Of a stretch of DNA of 64,000 nt, positions 46,447 through 56,786 are shown in pieces (position 1 is the stretch's first letter; each line of letters begins with the position of its first letter). The notes beneath the pieces were generated by a model. The model had not been told where the DNA came from. It saw only the letters and a program-made list of their open reading frames with translations, and made no database searches. The translations under genes were made by a program, and so were the position numbers. The DNA is from an uncultured Mediterraneibacter sp. Its GTDB lineage: Bacteria > Bacillota > Clostridia > Lachnospirales > Lachnospiraceae. The stretch is from assembly GCA_944384505.1 (NCBI GenBank), contig CALWTQ010000002.1, forward strand, positions 62,001-126,000. The letters run 5' to 3'.

Positions 46447-47817
46447 TTAGAGTGGATTAATCTTCTTTTTAATAATATTAACTGTATTATTAAGGGCCTC
46501 ATCCGTCTTAATCTCTTTTTCTATCTTGCGTACTCCGTGGTTTACTGAGGCGTGGTCTTTCCCTCCGAGAATAACGCCGATCGTCTTAAGCGGTGTATCT
46601 GTCAGCGTCCGGCACAGATACATAACGATCTGGCGGGGAAGTACGATCTCGGCGTTTCGTTTCTTTCCTTTCAGTTCGGAGATCGGAACGTTAAAATGCT
46701 CCGATACAATGTCTATAATCAGTTCAGGCGTAACTACCCGGTTATTGTCAGGCGATATCATATCTTTTAAGGCTTCTGCCGCAAGAGGAATGTCAATGGG
46801 CTTGTTCTCAAGATTGGAGAGCGCCACAAGTTTATTCAGTGAACCTTCAAGTTCACGGATATTTGACTTGATATTGTTTGCAATATATTCCATGACGTCG
46901 TCGGGAATATGATATCTTTCCAGTCCGTCCAGCTCTTCCTTTTTCCGGAGAATTGCCATCCTCGTCTCATAGTCAGGGGAGGAGATATCTGCGATCAGAC
47001 CCCACTCAAACCGGGTGCGCAGACGCGATTCCAGTGTCTCGATATCCTTTGGAGGCTTATCACTGGAGATGATGATCTGCTTTCCTGCCATATGAAGCTG
47101 GTTAAATGTGTGGAAGAACTCTTCCTGCGTACTTTCTTTTCCTATAATAAACTGAATGTCATCAATGAGAAGAACATCGTTGTTCCGGTACTTTTCCCGG
47201 AACTTTGTCATGGCCAGTTCACTTCCGGTTTTTCCGGCTTTCAGAGCGTCGATCAGTTCGTTTGTGAATGTCTCACTTGTGACATAAAGCACATGTTTCG
47301 AAGGATCATTTGACAAAATAAAGTGGGCGATGGAGTGCATCAGATGGGTCTTCCCAAGTCCCACGCCTCCGTATATAAAGAGGGGGTTGTATATCTCACC
47401 TGGAGATTCAGCGACAGCGAGTGACGCTGCGTGCGCAAAGCTGTTGTTTCCGCCTACAACAAATGTGTCAAATGTATATTTCGGATTCAGATTGGCCTTT
47501 TCAAAGACCGCGTTCGCCCGGTTTTTCTTTACAATATTTTCCTTCTTTTCCTGAATAACAGTCTCATTGTCAGTCACAAAGGCAACTTCGTATTCAATCC
47601 CTGTTACTTCTGCGATACATACTTTGAAGGGGAGAAGATACTTTTCCTCAATATGTTCAAGGCTGGCCCTCAGCTTAACGAGGATATAAACAGTATTATC
47701 CTTTACTTCATATACGGTAAGAGGAGCAATCCAGGTCGTATATGAAATATTCGAGGAGCAGTATTCCAGTTTCATCTTATTTAAGATTTGTTCCCAATTC
47801 TGTTCTACAATGTTCAT
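46447..47817 (-). CDS. dnaA: Chromosomal replication initiator DnaA
   Basis: 456 residues from MNIVEQNWEQILNKMKLEY. Walker A is GGVGLGKTHLMHSI (about 150-163), and Walker B is DVLLIDDIQF. Domain IV has the DnaA-box signature GGKDHASVNHGVRKIE (about 425-440). It opens the origin at 47.9-48.1 kb. ATG 47817 is used, with AGGAG 9 nt upstream; a TTG directly in front also keeps the frame open. Confidence 0.97.
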   Translation of the reverse strand: MNIVEQNWEQILNKMKLEYCSSNISYTTWIAPLTVYEVKDNTVYILVKLRASLEHIEEKYLLPFKVCIAEVTGIEYEVAFVTDNETVIQEKKENIVKKNRANAVFEKANLNPKYTFDTFVVGGNNSFAHAASLAVAESPGEIYNPLFIYGGVGLGKTHLMHSIAHFILSNDPSKHVLYVTSETFTNELIDALKAGKTGSELAMTKFREKYRNNDVLLIDDIQFIIGKESTQEEFFHTFNQLHMAGKQIIISSDKPPKDIETLESRLRTRFEWGLIADISSPDYETRMAILRKKEELDGLERYHIPDDVMEYIANNIKSNIRELEGSLNKLVALSNLENKPIDIPLAAEALKDMISPDNNRVVTPELIIDIVSEHFNVPISELKGKKRNAEIVLPRQIVMYLCRTLTDTPLKTIGVILGGKDHASVNHGVRKIEKEIKTDEALNNTVNIIKKKINPL

Positions 47818-47843
47818 CAAAAGTAACTCCTAATCAATAGAAT

Positions 47844-47904
47844 AGAGAGATGTCAAGGCAGAATCTCTCTACTACATTCTACATCAAAAAAAGTTCTGAA
47901 TCAA
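47844..47904 (-). promoter_or_regulatory. dnaA promoter and leader hairpin
   Basis: On the minus strand TTGATT (47899-47904), a 17-bp spacer and TAGAAT (47876-47881) form a sigma-A promoter. It is followed by the hairpin AGAGAGAT/ATCTCTCT (47844-47870) in the untranslated leader. No DnaA box overlaps the boxes directly. Confidence 0.6.
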
Positions 47905-47929
47905 CGAAAAGATAGTGTGTATAACTTTA

Positions 47930-48100
47930 TCCTCATTAAATTAATCCATCAAAATAAAACAAATGTGAAGAAATAAAAATTTTTTCAACATATAATACCA
48001 TAGTTATCCTATATTTATCCACAAGTTATCCACACAGGAAAGGTTATTAACAGAATGTGAATAAAATTGGTGGAAAATGTGGATAAGTTTTCGGTAAGTT
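47930..48100. other. oriC: Chromosomal replication origin oriC (DnaA-box cluster and AT-rich region)
   Basis: Three perfect DnaA boxes: TTATCCACA at 48015-48023 and 48026-48034, and its reverse at 48078-48086. Two one-mismatch boxes: TTATTAACA at 48044-48052 and reversed TTATTCACA at 48056-48064. The AT-rich stretch 47930-48012 beside them is the likely unwinding region. Location between dnaA and rpmH and the switch of gene direction here agree with an origin. Confidence 0.9.
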
Positions 48101-48115
48101 TTCCCCTCATTATGC

Positions 48116-48144
48116 TTGACGAATACGCATTTTTTCACTATAAT
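48116..48144 (+). promoter_or_regulatory. rpmH promoter
   Basis: TTGACG (48116-48121), 17 bp, TATAAT (48139-48144): a near-consensus sigma-A promoter 100 bp upstream of rpmH and directly right of the DnaA boxes. Confidence 0.85.
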
Positions 48145-48244
48145 TAAGAGCGGCGTCTTTTCAGATAAAAGATAAGAAAAGGACATGTTAATTATTGTGA
48201 ATACTTTATTATAAAGTATATCAGATGAAGGAGGTGTATGTGAG

Positions 48245-48379
48245 ATGAAGATGACATTTCAGCCAAAGAAGAGATCAAGATCTAAGGTTCATGGTTTCAG
48301 AGCAAGAATGAGCACACCGGGCGGAAGAAAAGTTTTAGCTGCCAGAAGAGCAAAAGGAAGAAAACAGTTATCAGCTTAG
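48245..48379 (+). CDS. rpmH: 50S ribosomal protein L34
   Basis: 44 residues, very basic. It begins [20 protein letters not shown], continues with [20 protein letters not shown] and ends QLSA. This is the full length and standard sequence of L34. GAAGGAGG lies about 12 nt upstream. It is the first gene right of oriC, followed by a terminator and then rnpA, the conserved arrangement. Confidence 0.98.
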   Translation: MKMTFQPKKRSRSKVHGFRARMSTPGGRKVLAARRAKGRKQLSA

Positions 48380-48403
48380 GCCGCATATATGTGGCCTTTT
48401 CTT
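48379..48403 (+). terminator. Terminator/attenuator after rpmH
   Basis: GGCCGCAT and ATGTGGCC form a stem with one G-T pair, followed by TTTTCTT. It directly overlaps the end of rpmH and may limit read-through into rnpA. Confidence 0.75.
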
Positions 48404-48478
48404 CTATTCATTTTACTTTTCTGAATATTTAGCGTTATAATAAGGAAGAAAACCAGTCGGACAAGGAAGAGGTTTTGG

Positions 48479-48835
48479 ATGAAATTTTCCGAATCTTTAA
48501 AGAAGAATAAAGATTTCCAGAATGTTTATAAAAATGGAAGATCCTTTGCAAACAGCTATCTGGTTATGTATGTTCTTGACAATCATCTCGGAAGGAACAG
48601 GCTTGGGATCTCAGTCAGTAAAAAAGTAGGAAACAGTGTTGTAAGACACCGCTTAACGCGGTTGATCAGAGAAAGCTACAGACTTTCAGAAGCGGATTTC
48701 CGGTGTGGAACTGATATTGTTGTAATTGCGAGAACAAGTGCAAAAGAAAGAAATTATCATGAAATTGAGAATGCACTGATCCACCTCGGAAAGCTTCATA
48801 AAATATATCATAAAGCTGAACAGAAGGCTTTATAA
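48479..48835 (+). CDS. rnpA: Ribonuclease P protein component
   Basis: 118 residues. The RNR signature is [19 protein letters not shown] (about 57-75), within a small basic alpha-beta fold beginning [20 protein letters not shown]. It assists the catalytic RNA in tRNA 5' maturation; the RNA gene is not in this window. AGGAAGAGG precedes the ATG. Confidence 0.96.
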   Translation: MKFSESLKKNKDFQNVYKNGRSFANSYLVMYVLDNHLGRNRLGISVSKKVGNSVVRHRLTRLIRESYRLSEADFRCGTDIVVIARTSAKERNYHEIENALIHLGKLHKIYHKAEQKAL

Positions 48836-48851
48836 AAAGGAAGTGGCGCAG

Positions 48852-49064
48852 ATGAAACGGGTCTTAATATGGATGATCCGGTTTTACAGAAAATATCTGT
48901 CCGGTTTAAAAGGATACAGTACGTGCAAGTATTATCCCACTTGTTCCCAGTATGGTCTTGAGGCGATAGAAAAGTATGGCGCACTAAAGGGCGGCGCTCT
49001 CGCAATCTGGAGAATCCTGCGCTGCAATCCATTTTCAAAAGGCGGATATGATCCAGTACCTTAA
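48852..49064 (+). CDS. yidD: Membrane protein insertion efficiency factor YidD
   Basis: 70 residues. The family core is complete: [20 protein letters not shown], then [27 protein letters not shown], with three conserved cysteines. It is a membrane-associated helper of YidC. ATG 48852 is used, about 10 nt after AAGGAA; the GTG at 48843 lies too close to it. Confidence 0.96.
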   Translation: MKRVLIWMIRFYRKYLSGLKGYSTCKYYPTCSQYGLEAIEKYGALKGGALAIWRILRCNPFSKGGYDPVP

Positions 49065-49080
49065 GGAGGATAAGTAAATA

Positions 49081-50430
49081 ATGGAAATTTACGGACTTTT
49101 AGCGGTCGGAGGAATTTACAGCCTGCCTGTGATAAGCCAGATCTCCTGGCTGCTCGGACAGGTGATGAACGGGATTTATCATGTGATGAGCGCGATCGGC
49201 GTTGACAGCATCGGCGTGAGCATCATCATATTTACATTTATTGTATATATTTTCCTGATGCCGCTTACAATCAAACAGCAGAAATTTACCAAGATGCAGT
49301 CGGTGATGCAGCCTGAGATCCAGAAGATCCAGAAGAAATATGCCAATAAAAAGGATCAGGCGTCCATGCTGAAGCAGCAGGATGAGATGAATGCGGTCTA
49401 TGAGAAGTACGGAGTGAAGATGTCAAGCGGATGTCTTCCGTCACTGATGCAGCTCCTGATTCTGTTTGGTCTGTATCCGGTTGTATGGAATGTTCCGAGA
49501 TATGTGACCCAGGTGCGTGAGGCTTATATGCCTCTGATAGATGAGATTCAGTCAGTATCAGGATATGAAAAGATTCTTGAAGACGTTGCGGGAACCGCAG
49601 TTGCAGGATTCAGCTCATATGATCTGTCAAATGCGACTTCCCTGGCGGAGATATTCTATAAGTTCCAGAACAGCACATGGAATGCGCTAGTAGAGCAGAT
49701 GCCGGATTTGGAAGGCCTTGTGAACAGCACTGTGTCAAGGGTGAGCGAGATGAATAACTTCCTCGGCATTGACATCGGAGCTCATCCGTGGGAACTTCTC
49801 CAGAACGCGCTTGCCGCGGCTTCGATCGTCGGAATCATTCTCGCGATCCTTATCCCTGTTCTTGCAGGTGTTTCACAGTTTGTCAGCGTGAAGCTCTCTC
49901 AGGCGGGAACATCTGCGTCGGCATTGAATGATTCAGATAACCCGATGATGAGTTCGATGAAGACGATGACATATACGATGCCTTTGATTTCAGTTGTATT
50001 TGGTTTCACGCTTCCGGCCGGCCTTGGTCTTTACTGGATTGCCAGCGCGGTAGTCAGAAGTATCCAGCAGGTGATTGTAAACGCCCATCTTAAGAAACAG
50101 AGCGTAGAAGATATTATAGCTGAGAATCAGGCTAAGGCGAAGAAGAAACGTGAGAAAAAAGGAACTTCTGCGGAAGAGATCAACCGCATGGCGACAAAGA
50201 GCACAAGAAATGTCGGCGTAAATTCGAAAAGTTCTGGAAAAGAAACGGATCCTTCAAAGGAAGAAAAGATACGCCAGGCCCATGAAATGGCGAAGAATGC
50301 TAAGCCGGGAAGCCTTACTGCGAAAGCGAATCTTGTAAGCAGATATAATAGCGGCCATAAGACGGAAGAACCTGCTCCCGGGATACAAGAGGAAAAGACT
50401 GATGAGTCAAAAGGAAGAAAGAAAAAATAG
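49081..50430 (+). CDS. yidC: Membrane protein insertase YidC
   Basis: 449 residues. Membrane helices cluster at about 10-30, 43-66, 115-140 and 230-335, with the YidC core IIIFTFIVYIFLMPLTIKQQKFTKMQ and GLYPVVWNVPRYV. There is no lipobox, so it is a non-lipoprotein Clostridial version with an extended loop between helices. The C-terminal tail (about 345-449) is long, basic and rich in Lys, Glu and Ser, which can contact ribosomes. Confidence 0.96.
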   Translation: MEIYGLLAVGGIYSLPVISQISWLLGQVMNGIYHVMSAIGVDSIGVSIIIFTFIVYIFLMPLTIKQQKFTKMQSVMQPEIQKIQKKYANKKDQASMLKQQDEMNAVYEKYGVKMSSGCLPSLMQLLILFGLYPVVWNVPRYVTQVREAYMPLIDEIQSVSGYEKILEDVAGTAVAGFSSYDLSNATSLAEIFYKFQNSTWNALVEQMPDLEGLVNSTVSRVSEMNNFLGIDIGAHPWELLQNALAAASIVGIILAILIPVLAGVSQFVSVKLSQAGTSASALNDSDNPMMSSMKTMTYTMPLISVVFGFTLPAGLGLYWIASAVVRSIQQVIVNAHLKKQSVEDIIAENQAKAKKKREKKGTSAEEINRMATKSTRNVGVNSKSSGKETDPSKEEKIRQAHEMAKNAKPGSLTAKANLVSRYNSGHKTEEPAPGIQEEKTDESKGRKKK

Positions 50431-50501
50431 GTGTGCTGAACTGTTGCGTATGTTCCACAGCAGTCTTGTAAGAACTGCAGATGAGAAAGGAAGGAATCGG
50501 G

Positions 50502-51410
50502 ATGAAAGGTAGTATCAGAGTATCAGCAAAGACGTTAGATGATGCAATAACAGAAGCGCTGATCCAGCTTGGAGTTACGAGTGACAAACTGGAGTATGAT
50601 GTAATTGAAAAAGGAAGCGCTGGATTCCTTGGGATCGGAGCAAAGCAGGCCGTAATAGAGGCCTGGAGAAAGGTTGAGAAAGAGGAGCCTGAGATTGAGA
50701 TTGAGGAGACGATCAGATCTTTCAGAGATACGATCTCTCTTGACAAAGAAGAAAAGCCTGAGAAAAAACAAACTGAAAAGAAAGAGAAGCAGGGAAGAAA
50801 AGAGACAGAAAAGAAATCAGGAACTCAGGCGGATAAACCGGCGAAGAAAGAAAAACAGGCAGCGGAGAAAAAGCCGGTTCCTCAGAAAAAAGAGGAGAAA
50901 AAGCCGGAAGAAAAAGAACCGGCTGAAAAGGAAAAACAGGTTCTCGCGAAAGTGGAAGATCAGACGATTCAGGCAGTGGAAAGTTTTGTGAAGGATACCT
51001 TGAATGCCATGGGAATGGAGGTTGAAATCACATCTTCTATAGATGAAGACGGCGCCCTCTGTGTTGACATGAAGGGAGAGCATATGGGCATCCTGATCGG
51101 CAAGAGAGGACAGACTCTGGATTCACTGCAGTACCTTGCAAACAGGGTAGCAAATAAGCATCAGGACGGCTATGTAAGAGTGAAGCTGGACACAGAGAAT
51201 TACCGCGCAAGGCGGGAAGAGACATTAAAGCATCTTGCGAAAAATATTGCGCATAAGGTAAAGAGAAACAGAAGGCCATTCGTGTTAGAGCCTATGAATC
51301 CTTATGAGAGAAGAATCATCCACTCCGCGCTGCAGTCTGATCCGTATGTGACGACTCACAGCGAAGGGGAAGAACCTTATAGAAAAGTAGTTGTGACATT
51401 AAAGAGATAG
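50502..51410 (+). CDS. jag: RNA-binding protein Jag/KhpB
   Basis: 302 residues. The Jag-N domain (MKGSIRVSAKTLDDAITEALIQLG onward, about 1-52) is followed by a long Lys/Glu/Pro-rich disordered linker (about 80-155). A type II KH domain follows (about 155-230, with MGILIGKRGQTLDSLQYLAN), then an R3H domain (about 235-300, RPFVLEPMNPYERRIIHSALQ). It partners KhpA in RNA binding and affects cell division in Firmicutes. ATG 50502 is used with AAGGAAGG upstream; the linker is longer than in many family members. Confidence 0.95.
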   Translation: MKGSIRVSAKTLDDAITEALIQLGVTSDKLEYDVIEKGSAGFLGIGAKQAVIEAWRKVEKEEPEIEIEETIRSFRDTISLDKEEKPEKKQTEKKEKQGRKETEKKSGTQADKPAKKEKQAAEKKPVPQKKEEKKPEEKEPAEKEKQVLAKVEDQTIQAVESFVKDTLNAMGMEVEITSSIDEDGALCVDMKGEHMGILIGKRGQTLDSLQYLANRVANKHQDGYVRVKLDTENYRARREETLKHLAKNIAHKVKRNRRPFVLEPMNPYERRIIHSALQSDPYVTTHSEGEEPYRKVVVTLKR

Positions 51411-51438
51411 ACAGGATTGAATTTTAATGAAGCGAAAG

Positions 51439-51490
51439 GACGTTTGACGCTTCACGGATACTTTCGTGAAGGGGAAACGTCCTTTTCTTT
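51439..51490 (+). terminator. Strong hairpin terminator between jag and mnmE
   Basis: GGACGTTT pairs with AAACGTCC, inside it CTTCACG pairs with CGTGAAG, and TTTTCTTT follows. It separates the rpmH-to-jag group from mnmE-mnmG-rsmG. Confidence 0.85.
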
Positions 51491-51517
51491 ACCAGAAAAC
51501 GTAGAACGGAGAATTTC

Positions 51518-52918
51518 ATGAAGAAAGAAACTATTGCCGCAATATCCACCGGTATGACGAATTCGGGGATCGGAATCGTGCGCGTCAGCGGGGAGGAAGC
51601 TTTTCAGATTGCAGACAGAGTCTACAGAGGGAAAACAAAACTCTGCGATGCGGACAGCCATACAATACATTATGGGCACATTGTGGATGGAGACGAGACA
51701 ATCGACGAGGTTCTCGTCATGCTGATGCGGGCGCCGCGGACGTTCACGGGGGAGGACACTGTGGAGATTAACTGTCACGGCGGCACTTATGTTGTAAGGC
51801 GTGTGCTGGAAACAGTTTTGAAAAACGGGGCAGATGCCGCGCAGCCGGGTGAGTTTAGCAAAAGAGCCTTTTTAAATGGAAAGATGGATCTCTCTCAGGC
51901 TGAGTCGGTTATTGATTTGATCCATTCGGAAAATGAATACGCCCTTCAAAGTTCAATTAGTCAATTAAAAGGAAGTATAAAAAACGAAATTAATGATTTG
52001 AGAAATAAAATAATTTATCATACTGCATTTATCGAATCTGCCCTGGATGACCCGGAGCATATCAGCGTAGACGGATATGGAAGTACGCTGAAAGCAGAGG
52101 CGCAGGGAATTATTAAGCGGCTGAAAGATCTGATTGATTCTGCTGACGACGGACGAGTGATTAAGGAAGGAATCAACACAGTGATTCTTGGCCGTCCGAA
52201 TGCCGGAAAGTCGTCTCTTCTCAATGTGCTGTCAGGTCATGAGAGAGCGATTGTTACAGATATTGCCGGGACGACAAGGGATATTCTGGAAGAGCAGATC
52301 CGCCTGGGGGATCTCGGATTGAATGTAATAGATACCGCCGGAATCCGTCAGACTGAAGACGTCATAGAGAAAATCGGTGTAGAGCGGGCGAAAGAATATG
52401 CCGGAAAAGCTGATCTGATTATTTATGTGGCGGACGCTTCAAGAGAGCTTGATGAAGATGACTGCAGTATCATCAGGATGACCAGAGGAAAACGGGCGAT
52501 CATTCTTCTCAATAAATCAGATCTGCATACGGTTGTTACGGTTGAAAATATGAGAGAAACAGTGAATAATATATATGGATATGAGATGAATGAGGAAGAT
52601 TTGCACATCATTTCTGTTTCAGCAAAGGAAGAGTATGGGATCCGGGAGCTGGAAGATACGGTTAAGTCTATGTTCCTCAAAGCTGATCTGTCATTTAATA
52701 ATCAGATTTATATCACGAACGCGAGACAGAAAAGCGCGCTGATTGATGCGGAGAGAAGTATGGAAAAAGTGATCCAGAGTATTGAAGCGGGTATGCCGGA
52801 GGATTTCTATTCCATTGATCTCATGGATGCGTATGAAGCGCTTGGAAACATAACAGGAGAATCAGTAGGAGAAGATTTAATAAATGAAATATTCAGCAAA
52901 TTCTGTATGGGAAAATAA
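51518..52918 (+). CDS. mnmE: tRNA modification GTPase MnmE
   Basis: 466 residues. An N-terminal tetrahydrofolate-binding domain begins [20 protein letters not shown]. The G domain (about 220-380) has [20 protein letters not shown] and NKSD. The C-terminal FCMGK supplies the catalytic Cys. With MnmG it installs the cmnm5 group on wobble uridine of certain tRNAs. The last 35 bp overlap mnmG. Confidence 0.97.
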   Translation: MKKETIAAISTGMTNSGIGIVRVSGEEAFQIADRVYRGKTKLCDADSHTIHYGHIVDGDETIDEVLVMLMRAPRTFTGEDTVEINCHGGTYVVRRVLETVLKNGADAAQPGEFSKRAFLNGKMDLSQAESVIDLIHSENEYALQSSISQLKGSIKNEINDLRNKIIYHTAFIESALDDPEHISVDGYGSTLKAEAQGIIKRLKDLIDSADDGRVIKEGINTVILGRPNAGKSSLLNVLSGHERAIVTDIAGTTRDILEEQIRLGDLGLNVIDTAGIRQTEDVIEKIGVERAKEYAGKADLIIYVADASRELDEDDCSIIRMTRGKRAIILLNKSDLHTVVTVENMRETVNNIYGYEMNEEDLHIISVSAKEEYGIRELEDTVKSMFLKADLSFNNQIYITNARQKSALIDAERSMEKVIQSIEAGMPEDFYSIDLMDAYEALGNITGESVGEDLINEIFSKFCMGK

Positions 52919-54788
52919 AGATGGATACGATATTGCAGTGGTAGGAGCTGGTCACGCCGGATGTGAGGCTGCGCTTGCCGCGGCGAGAATGGGATTTTCC
53001 ACAGTGGTCTTTACAGTGAGTGTTGACAGTATCGCTCTCATGCCGTGCAATCCGAATATAGGAGGAAGCTCAAAAGGTCATCTCGTCCGGGAAGTGGACG
53101 CCCTGGGAGGAGAAATGGGAAAGGTGATCGACCGCACGTTTATTCAGTCTAAGATGCTGAATAAGTCGAAGGGACCGGCTGTGCATTCGCTTAGAGCTCA
53201 GGCGGATAAGGCAGATTACAGCAGAGCCATGCGCCAGGTTCTCGAGGCCCAGGAGAATCTGGACATCCGGCAGATGGAAGTGACGGAGATCCTTGCGGAA
53301 GGTGGAAGGGTGACAGGTGTTAAGACTTATTCCGGCGCTGTGTACCCATGTAAGGCTGTAATTCTTTGTACAGGAACTTATCTGAAAGCAAGATGCATTT
53401 ATGGAGATGTGGCCACATATACAGGTCCAAATGGGCTGCAGAGCGCTAATTATCTGACCGACAGCCTAAAATCCCTCGGAGTGAAGATGTATCGGTTTAA
53501 GACAGGGACTCCAGCCAGAATTGATAAGAATTCCATTGATTTCAGCAAGATGGAAGAGCAGAGAGGAGATGAGAGAGTAGTACCATTTTCATTTACTACA
53601 GATCCGGAGTCTGTACAGATTGATCAAGTCTCCTGCTGGCTGACTTATACGAATGAGAAAACTCATGAGATTATAAGGAATAATCTGGACCGCTCTCCGC
53701 TCTTTTCAGGCGCGATAGAGGGAACCGGACCGAGATACTGCCCATCTATCGAAGATAAAGTAGTGAAATTTCCGGATAAGAACAGACATCAGGTATTTAT
53801 AGAGCCGGAAGGAATCCATACAAGCGAAATGTATGTGGGGGGAATGTCAAGTTCTCTTCCTGAGGATGTACAGTATGCAATGTACAGAAGCGTTCCAGGA
53901 CTGGAACATGCTAAAATTGTAAGAAATGCATATGCGATTGAATATGACTGCATTGACGCGAGACAGCTGAAAAGCACACTTGAATTTAAAGAAATAGAAG
54001 GCCTTTTCAGCGGCGGCCAGTTTAATGGAAGCTCAGGCTATGAAGAGGCCGCGGCTCAGGGGCTGATCGCCGGAATCAACGCGGCGAGAAAACTCCAGGG
54101 AAAAGAAGGAATTGTTATAGATCGTTCTCAGGGGTATATTGGTGTTCTAATAGACGACCTGGTCACAAAGGAAAGCCATGAGCCGTACCGTATGATGACT
54201 TCCAGGGCGGAATACCGTCTGCTGCTGAGGCAGGACAACGCGGATATCCGCCTGACTAAAATCGGATATGAAGTTGGTCTGATCAATGAGGAAAGATATC
54301 AAAGGCTGCTGCAAAAAGAAGAGATGATTCGTGAGGAGATAAAGCGGGTGCAGCATACAAATATCGGCACATCAGATAAAGTCCGGGAGATTTTAGTATC
54401 TCTTGGGAGCACTCCCTTAAGTTCAGGGACCACGCTCGCAGAACTGATCCGCAGGCCGGAACTTTCTTATGAGAAGCTTGCTGACATTGACGTGAAGAGG
54501 CCTGACCTTCCGTATGATGTGATCGAGCAGGTTGATATCAATATCAAGTATGAGGGATATATCAGAAGACAGCAGCGTCAGGTAGATCAGTTTAAGAAGC
54601 TTGAATATAAGAAGATACCGGATGACATTGATTATGACGAAGTTCAGAGTCTCAGGATTGAGGCGAGACAGAAATTAAAAGCAATAAAACCCGCTTCAAT
54701 CGGGCAGGCATCAAGAATATCAGGAGTTTCCCCTGCGGATATTTCTGTGCTCCTCGTGTATTTAGATGCCAGAGGGAAAAGGTCATGA
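52884..54788 (+). CDS. mnmG: tRNA uridine-5-carboxymethylaminomethyl modification enzyme MnmG
   Basis: 634 residues. The FAD-binding loop is [19 protein letters not shown] (about 19-37). [31 protein letters not shown] and the C-terminal [13 protein letters not shown] segments are family signatures. It is the FAD-dependent partner of MnmE. The ATG lies inside mnmE in another frame, with GGAG 11 nt upstream, so the two are probably translationally coupled. Confidence 0.97.
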   Translation: MKYSANSVWENKDGYDIAVVGAGHAGCEAALAAARMGFSTVVFTVSVDSIALMPCNPNIGGSSKGHLVREVDALGGEMGKVIDRTFIQSKMLNKSKGPAVHSLRAQADKADYSRAMRQVLEAQENLDIRQMEVTEILAEGGRVTGVKTYSGAVYPCKAVILCTGTYLKARCIYGDVATYTGPNGLQSANYLTDSLKSLGVKMYRFKTGTPARIDKNSIDFSKMEEQRGDERVVPFSFTTDPESVQIDQVSCWLTYTNEKTHEIIRNNLDRSPLFSGAIEGTGPRYCPSIEDKVVKFPDKNRHQVFIEPEGIHTSEMYVGGMSSSLPEDVQYAMYRSVPGLEHAKIVRNAYAIEYDCIDARQLKSTLEFKEIEGLFSGGQFNGSSGYEEAAAQGLIAGINAARKLQGKEGIVIDRSQGYIGVLIDDLVTKESHEPYRMMTSRAEYRLLLRQDNADIRLTKIGYEVGLINEERYQRLLQKEEMIREEIKRVQHTNIGTSDKVREILVSLGSTPLSSGTTLAELIRRPELSYEKLADIDVKRPDLPYDVIEQVDINIKYEGYIRRQQRQVDQFKKLEYKKIPDDIDYDEVQSLRIEARQKLKAIKPASIGQASRISGVSPADISVLLVYLDARGKRS

Positions 54789-54808
54789 TATGAAAGGAAA
54801 TAGATGGA

Positions 54809-55534
54809 GTGAACAGGGATAGAAATAGTAGGTTTGACCAGAATTTGATAGGTTTTGGAATTCATTTGACAGAGGTACAGAGGGAACAGTTTGACCGCTA
54901 TTATGAACTTCTGACAGAATGGAACAGCGTGATGAACCTTACAGCAATCACAGACTATGATGAAGTGAATCTGAAACACTTCACAGATAGTCTTACAGTT
55001 GTAAGATTAATAGATATGGATAGGATTGAATCAATGATTGATATAGGAACCGGAGCAGGTTTTCCGGGAATTCCTTTAAAGATCGTATATCCGGATATTG
55101 AAATTGTCCTGCTGGACTCACTGAATAAGAGAATCAGATTTTTAAATGAAGTGATCGCAGAATTGGGACTTACAAAGATTGTGACTCTTCACGGAAGAGC
55201 GGAAGATTATGCAAAAAAGCCGGAATACAGAGAAAAATTTGACCTCGTTGTATCCCGCGCTGTGGCAAATCTGTCTACATTGAGTGAATATTGCATCCCC
55301 TTTGCGAAAAAAGGCGGTTCTTTCGTATCCTATAAGAGCGGGAATTCAGACGATGAAATATACAGCGCAGAACATGCGGTAAATATACTTGGCGGAAGGA
55401 TAAGTGAGATAGATAAGTTTCAGCTGGCCGGTACTGATATGGGGAGGTCACTTGTCCGGATTGAAAAGGTAAAGCCCACGCCTAAAAAGTATCCGCGAAA
55501 GGCCGGAGTGCCGGGGAAAGAGCCGTTGAGTTAA
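54809..55534 (+). CDS. rsmG: 16S rRNA (guanine527-N7)-methyltransferase RsmG
   Basis: 241 residues. The SAM-binding motif is IDIGTGAGFPGIPLKIV (about 74-90), and VVSRAVANLSTLSEYC is also conserved. The start is GTG (54809), with AAAGGA about 10 nt upstream; an ATG just before it is out of frame. It ends the mnmE-mnmG-rsmG group. The C-terminal PTPKKYPRKAGVPGKEPL is usual for the family. Confidence 0.96.
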   Translation: MNRDRNSRFDQNLIGFGIHLTEVQREQFDRYYELLTEWNSVMNLTAITDYDEVNLKHFTDSLTVVRLIDMDRIESMIDIGTGAGFPGIPLKIVYPDIEIVLLDSLNKRIRFLNEVIAELGLTKIVTLHGRAEDYAKKPEYREKFDLVVSRAVANLSTLSEYCIPFAKKGGSFVSYKSGNSDDEIYSAEHAVNILGGRISEIDKFQLAGTDMGRSLVRIEKVKPTPKKYPRKAGVPGKEPLS

Positions 55535-55625
55535 TATAATCTTTCGGATTTTATATGTTATTAGTGTTGATGTATAAAAGAAAAAGAGCGGATTGTTTGA
55601 TTATGAAAGAATAGTAAAGGAAAGT

Positions 55626-55671
55626 AAAATGGGAGTAAAAATCGATTAATACAGATTTTTACTCCCATTTT
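55626..55671. terminator. Bidirectional terminator between rsmG and the alpha/beta hydrolase gene
   Basis: AAAATGGGAGTAAAAATC pairs perfectly with GATTTTTACTCCCATTTT, an 18-bp stem with a 10-nt loop and A/T tracts on both ends. It serves the two convergent genes. Confidence 0.9.
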
Positions 55672-55711
55672 GCATTAAATCTCCAGGATCTTAAATATTC
55701 AGAGTCCTTCG

Positions 55712-56674
55712 CTACTCCTCGTCAGAAAAAAGAATCTGAACCTGTTCACAGAATTCTTCTGCTTTTTCTATATGAGGAAGTTTCTTGGTATTACTTATCT
55801 CTACAATCTCAATAGACGGAATCTGATTCTGATATTGTTCAGCGATCAGTATATTTTCAGGATTCGCGCCGCCGGCTATGATGAATATACTATTATTCAG
55901 CTTATCGAGACAGCACATAAGATTTATATTGAGATATCTTGATATCTGACAGGCATATAAATACTTCGAATGTGTTTTCTCTCTATGCGATGCCTCAAAG
56001 CAGGTGAGAATATCTCTTTCACTAATCCCGTTGGGATCATATAGCCAGGAAGAAGAGTATTCCTGCTTAATTGTTCTCTTATTTACCTTCATGTTATAAA
56101 TAAAAGTTCCTAAAATTGGTGTATATAAGAGCCATTTAATAAGCTTTGTGTGTTTGGTAGGTATTTTGGCAAGTGATACCAGATTTTGTGGATTTATCAG
56201 CGTTACGCGGTTGATAATCGAATCATCATTCGCACATGCCATGAGGACAAACGAACATGAATTTCCGGATACAATCACATCTGTCTTATCCTTAATAATA
56301 TGCTTTATAAAATCAGTAATCAGCTGTACATACATATAATTAGTGTATGTTAAAATCGGATGATCAGAGCATCCACATCCGAGAAGATCAAGAGTATATA
56401 CAGTGTGATTCTCTGCAAAACTATCTTCAATATTCCTCCACTCATCAGAAGATGAGCATACATTTAAATCATGTACGAGAAGGACAGGAGATCCCTTTCC
56501 CTTCTTCTTATATGCGATCTTACCAAAACGCCATTCATAATATTCATATGAATTTTCTCCGAGAAGATCGTCCGCTGTCGCAATGTATGTAAATATGCGG
56601 TTAATCATATGCATACTTCCGATTACAGTTCCGGTAAATACTGCAATCAGACTCAGTTTCTTTTTCCAACCCAT
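55712..56674 (-). CDS. Membrane-anchored alpha/beta hydrolase
   Basis: 320 residues from MGWKKKLSLIAVFTGTVIGS, giving one N-terminal membrane anchor (about 7-29). The hydrolase fold begins VLLVHDLN (about 67-74). The nucleophile elbow reads VSGNSCSF, that is GxSxS where GxSxG is usual. A late Asp/His pair may be in the region ending KKLPHIEKAEEF. It is probably a lipase or esterase-like enzyme acting at the membrane; the substrate is unknown. The longer frame to 56755 lacks a ribosome site. It is AT-rich and lies between a terminator and repeat copy 3, pointing against the surrounding genes. Confidence 0.75.
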   Translation of the reverse strand: MGWKKKLSLIAVFTGTVIGSMHMINRIFTYIATADDLLGENSYEYYEWRFGKIAYKKKGKGSPVLLVHDLNVCSSSDEWRNIEDSFAENHTVYTLDLLGCGCSDHPILTYTNYMYVQLITDFIKHIIKDKTDVIVSGNSCSFVLMACANDDSIINRVTLINPQNLVSLAKIPTKHTKLIKWLLYTPILGTFIYNMKVNKRTIKQEYSSSWLYDPNGISERDILTCFEASHREKTHSKYLYACQISRYLNINLMCCLDKLNNSIFIIAGGANPENILIAEQYQNQIPSIEIVEISNTKKLPHIEKAEEFCEQVQILFSDEE

Positions 56675-56786
56675 TATTCTGCCACCAACTTTCAGTAAAT
56701 TAAAATCCCTTTGAATCCTATACTTTATTATACTATACGAAGTAGACCAATTCAAGAAAATAGATTTTGCTATTTTCAGCTATTTT

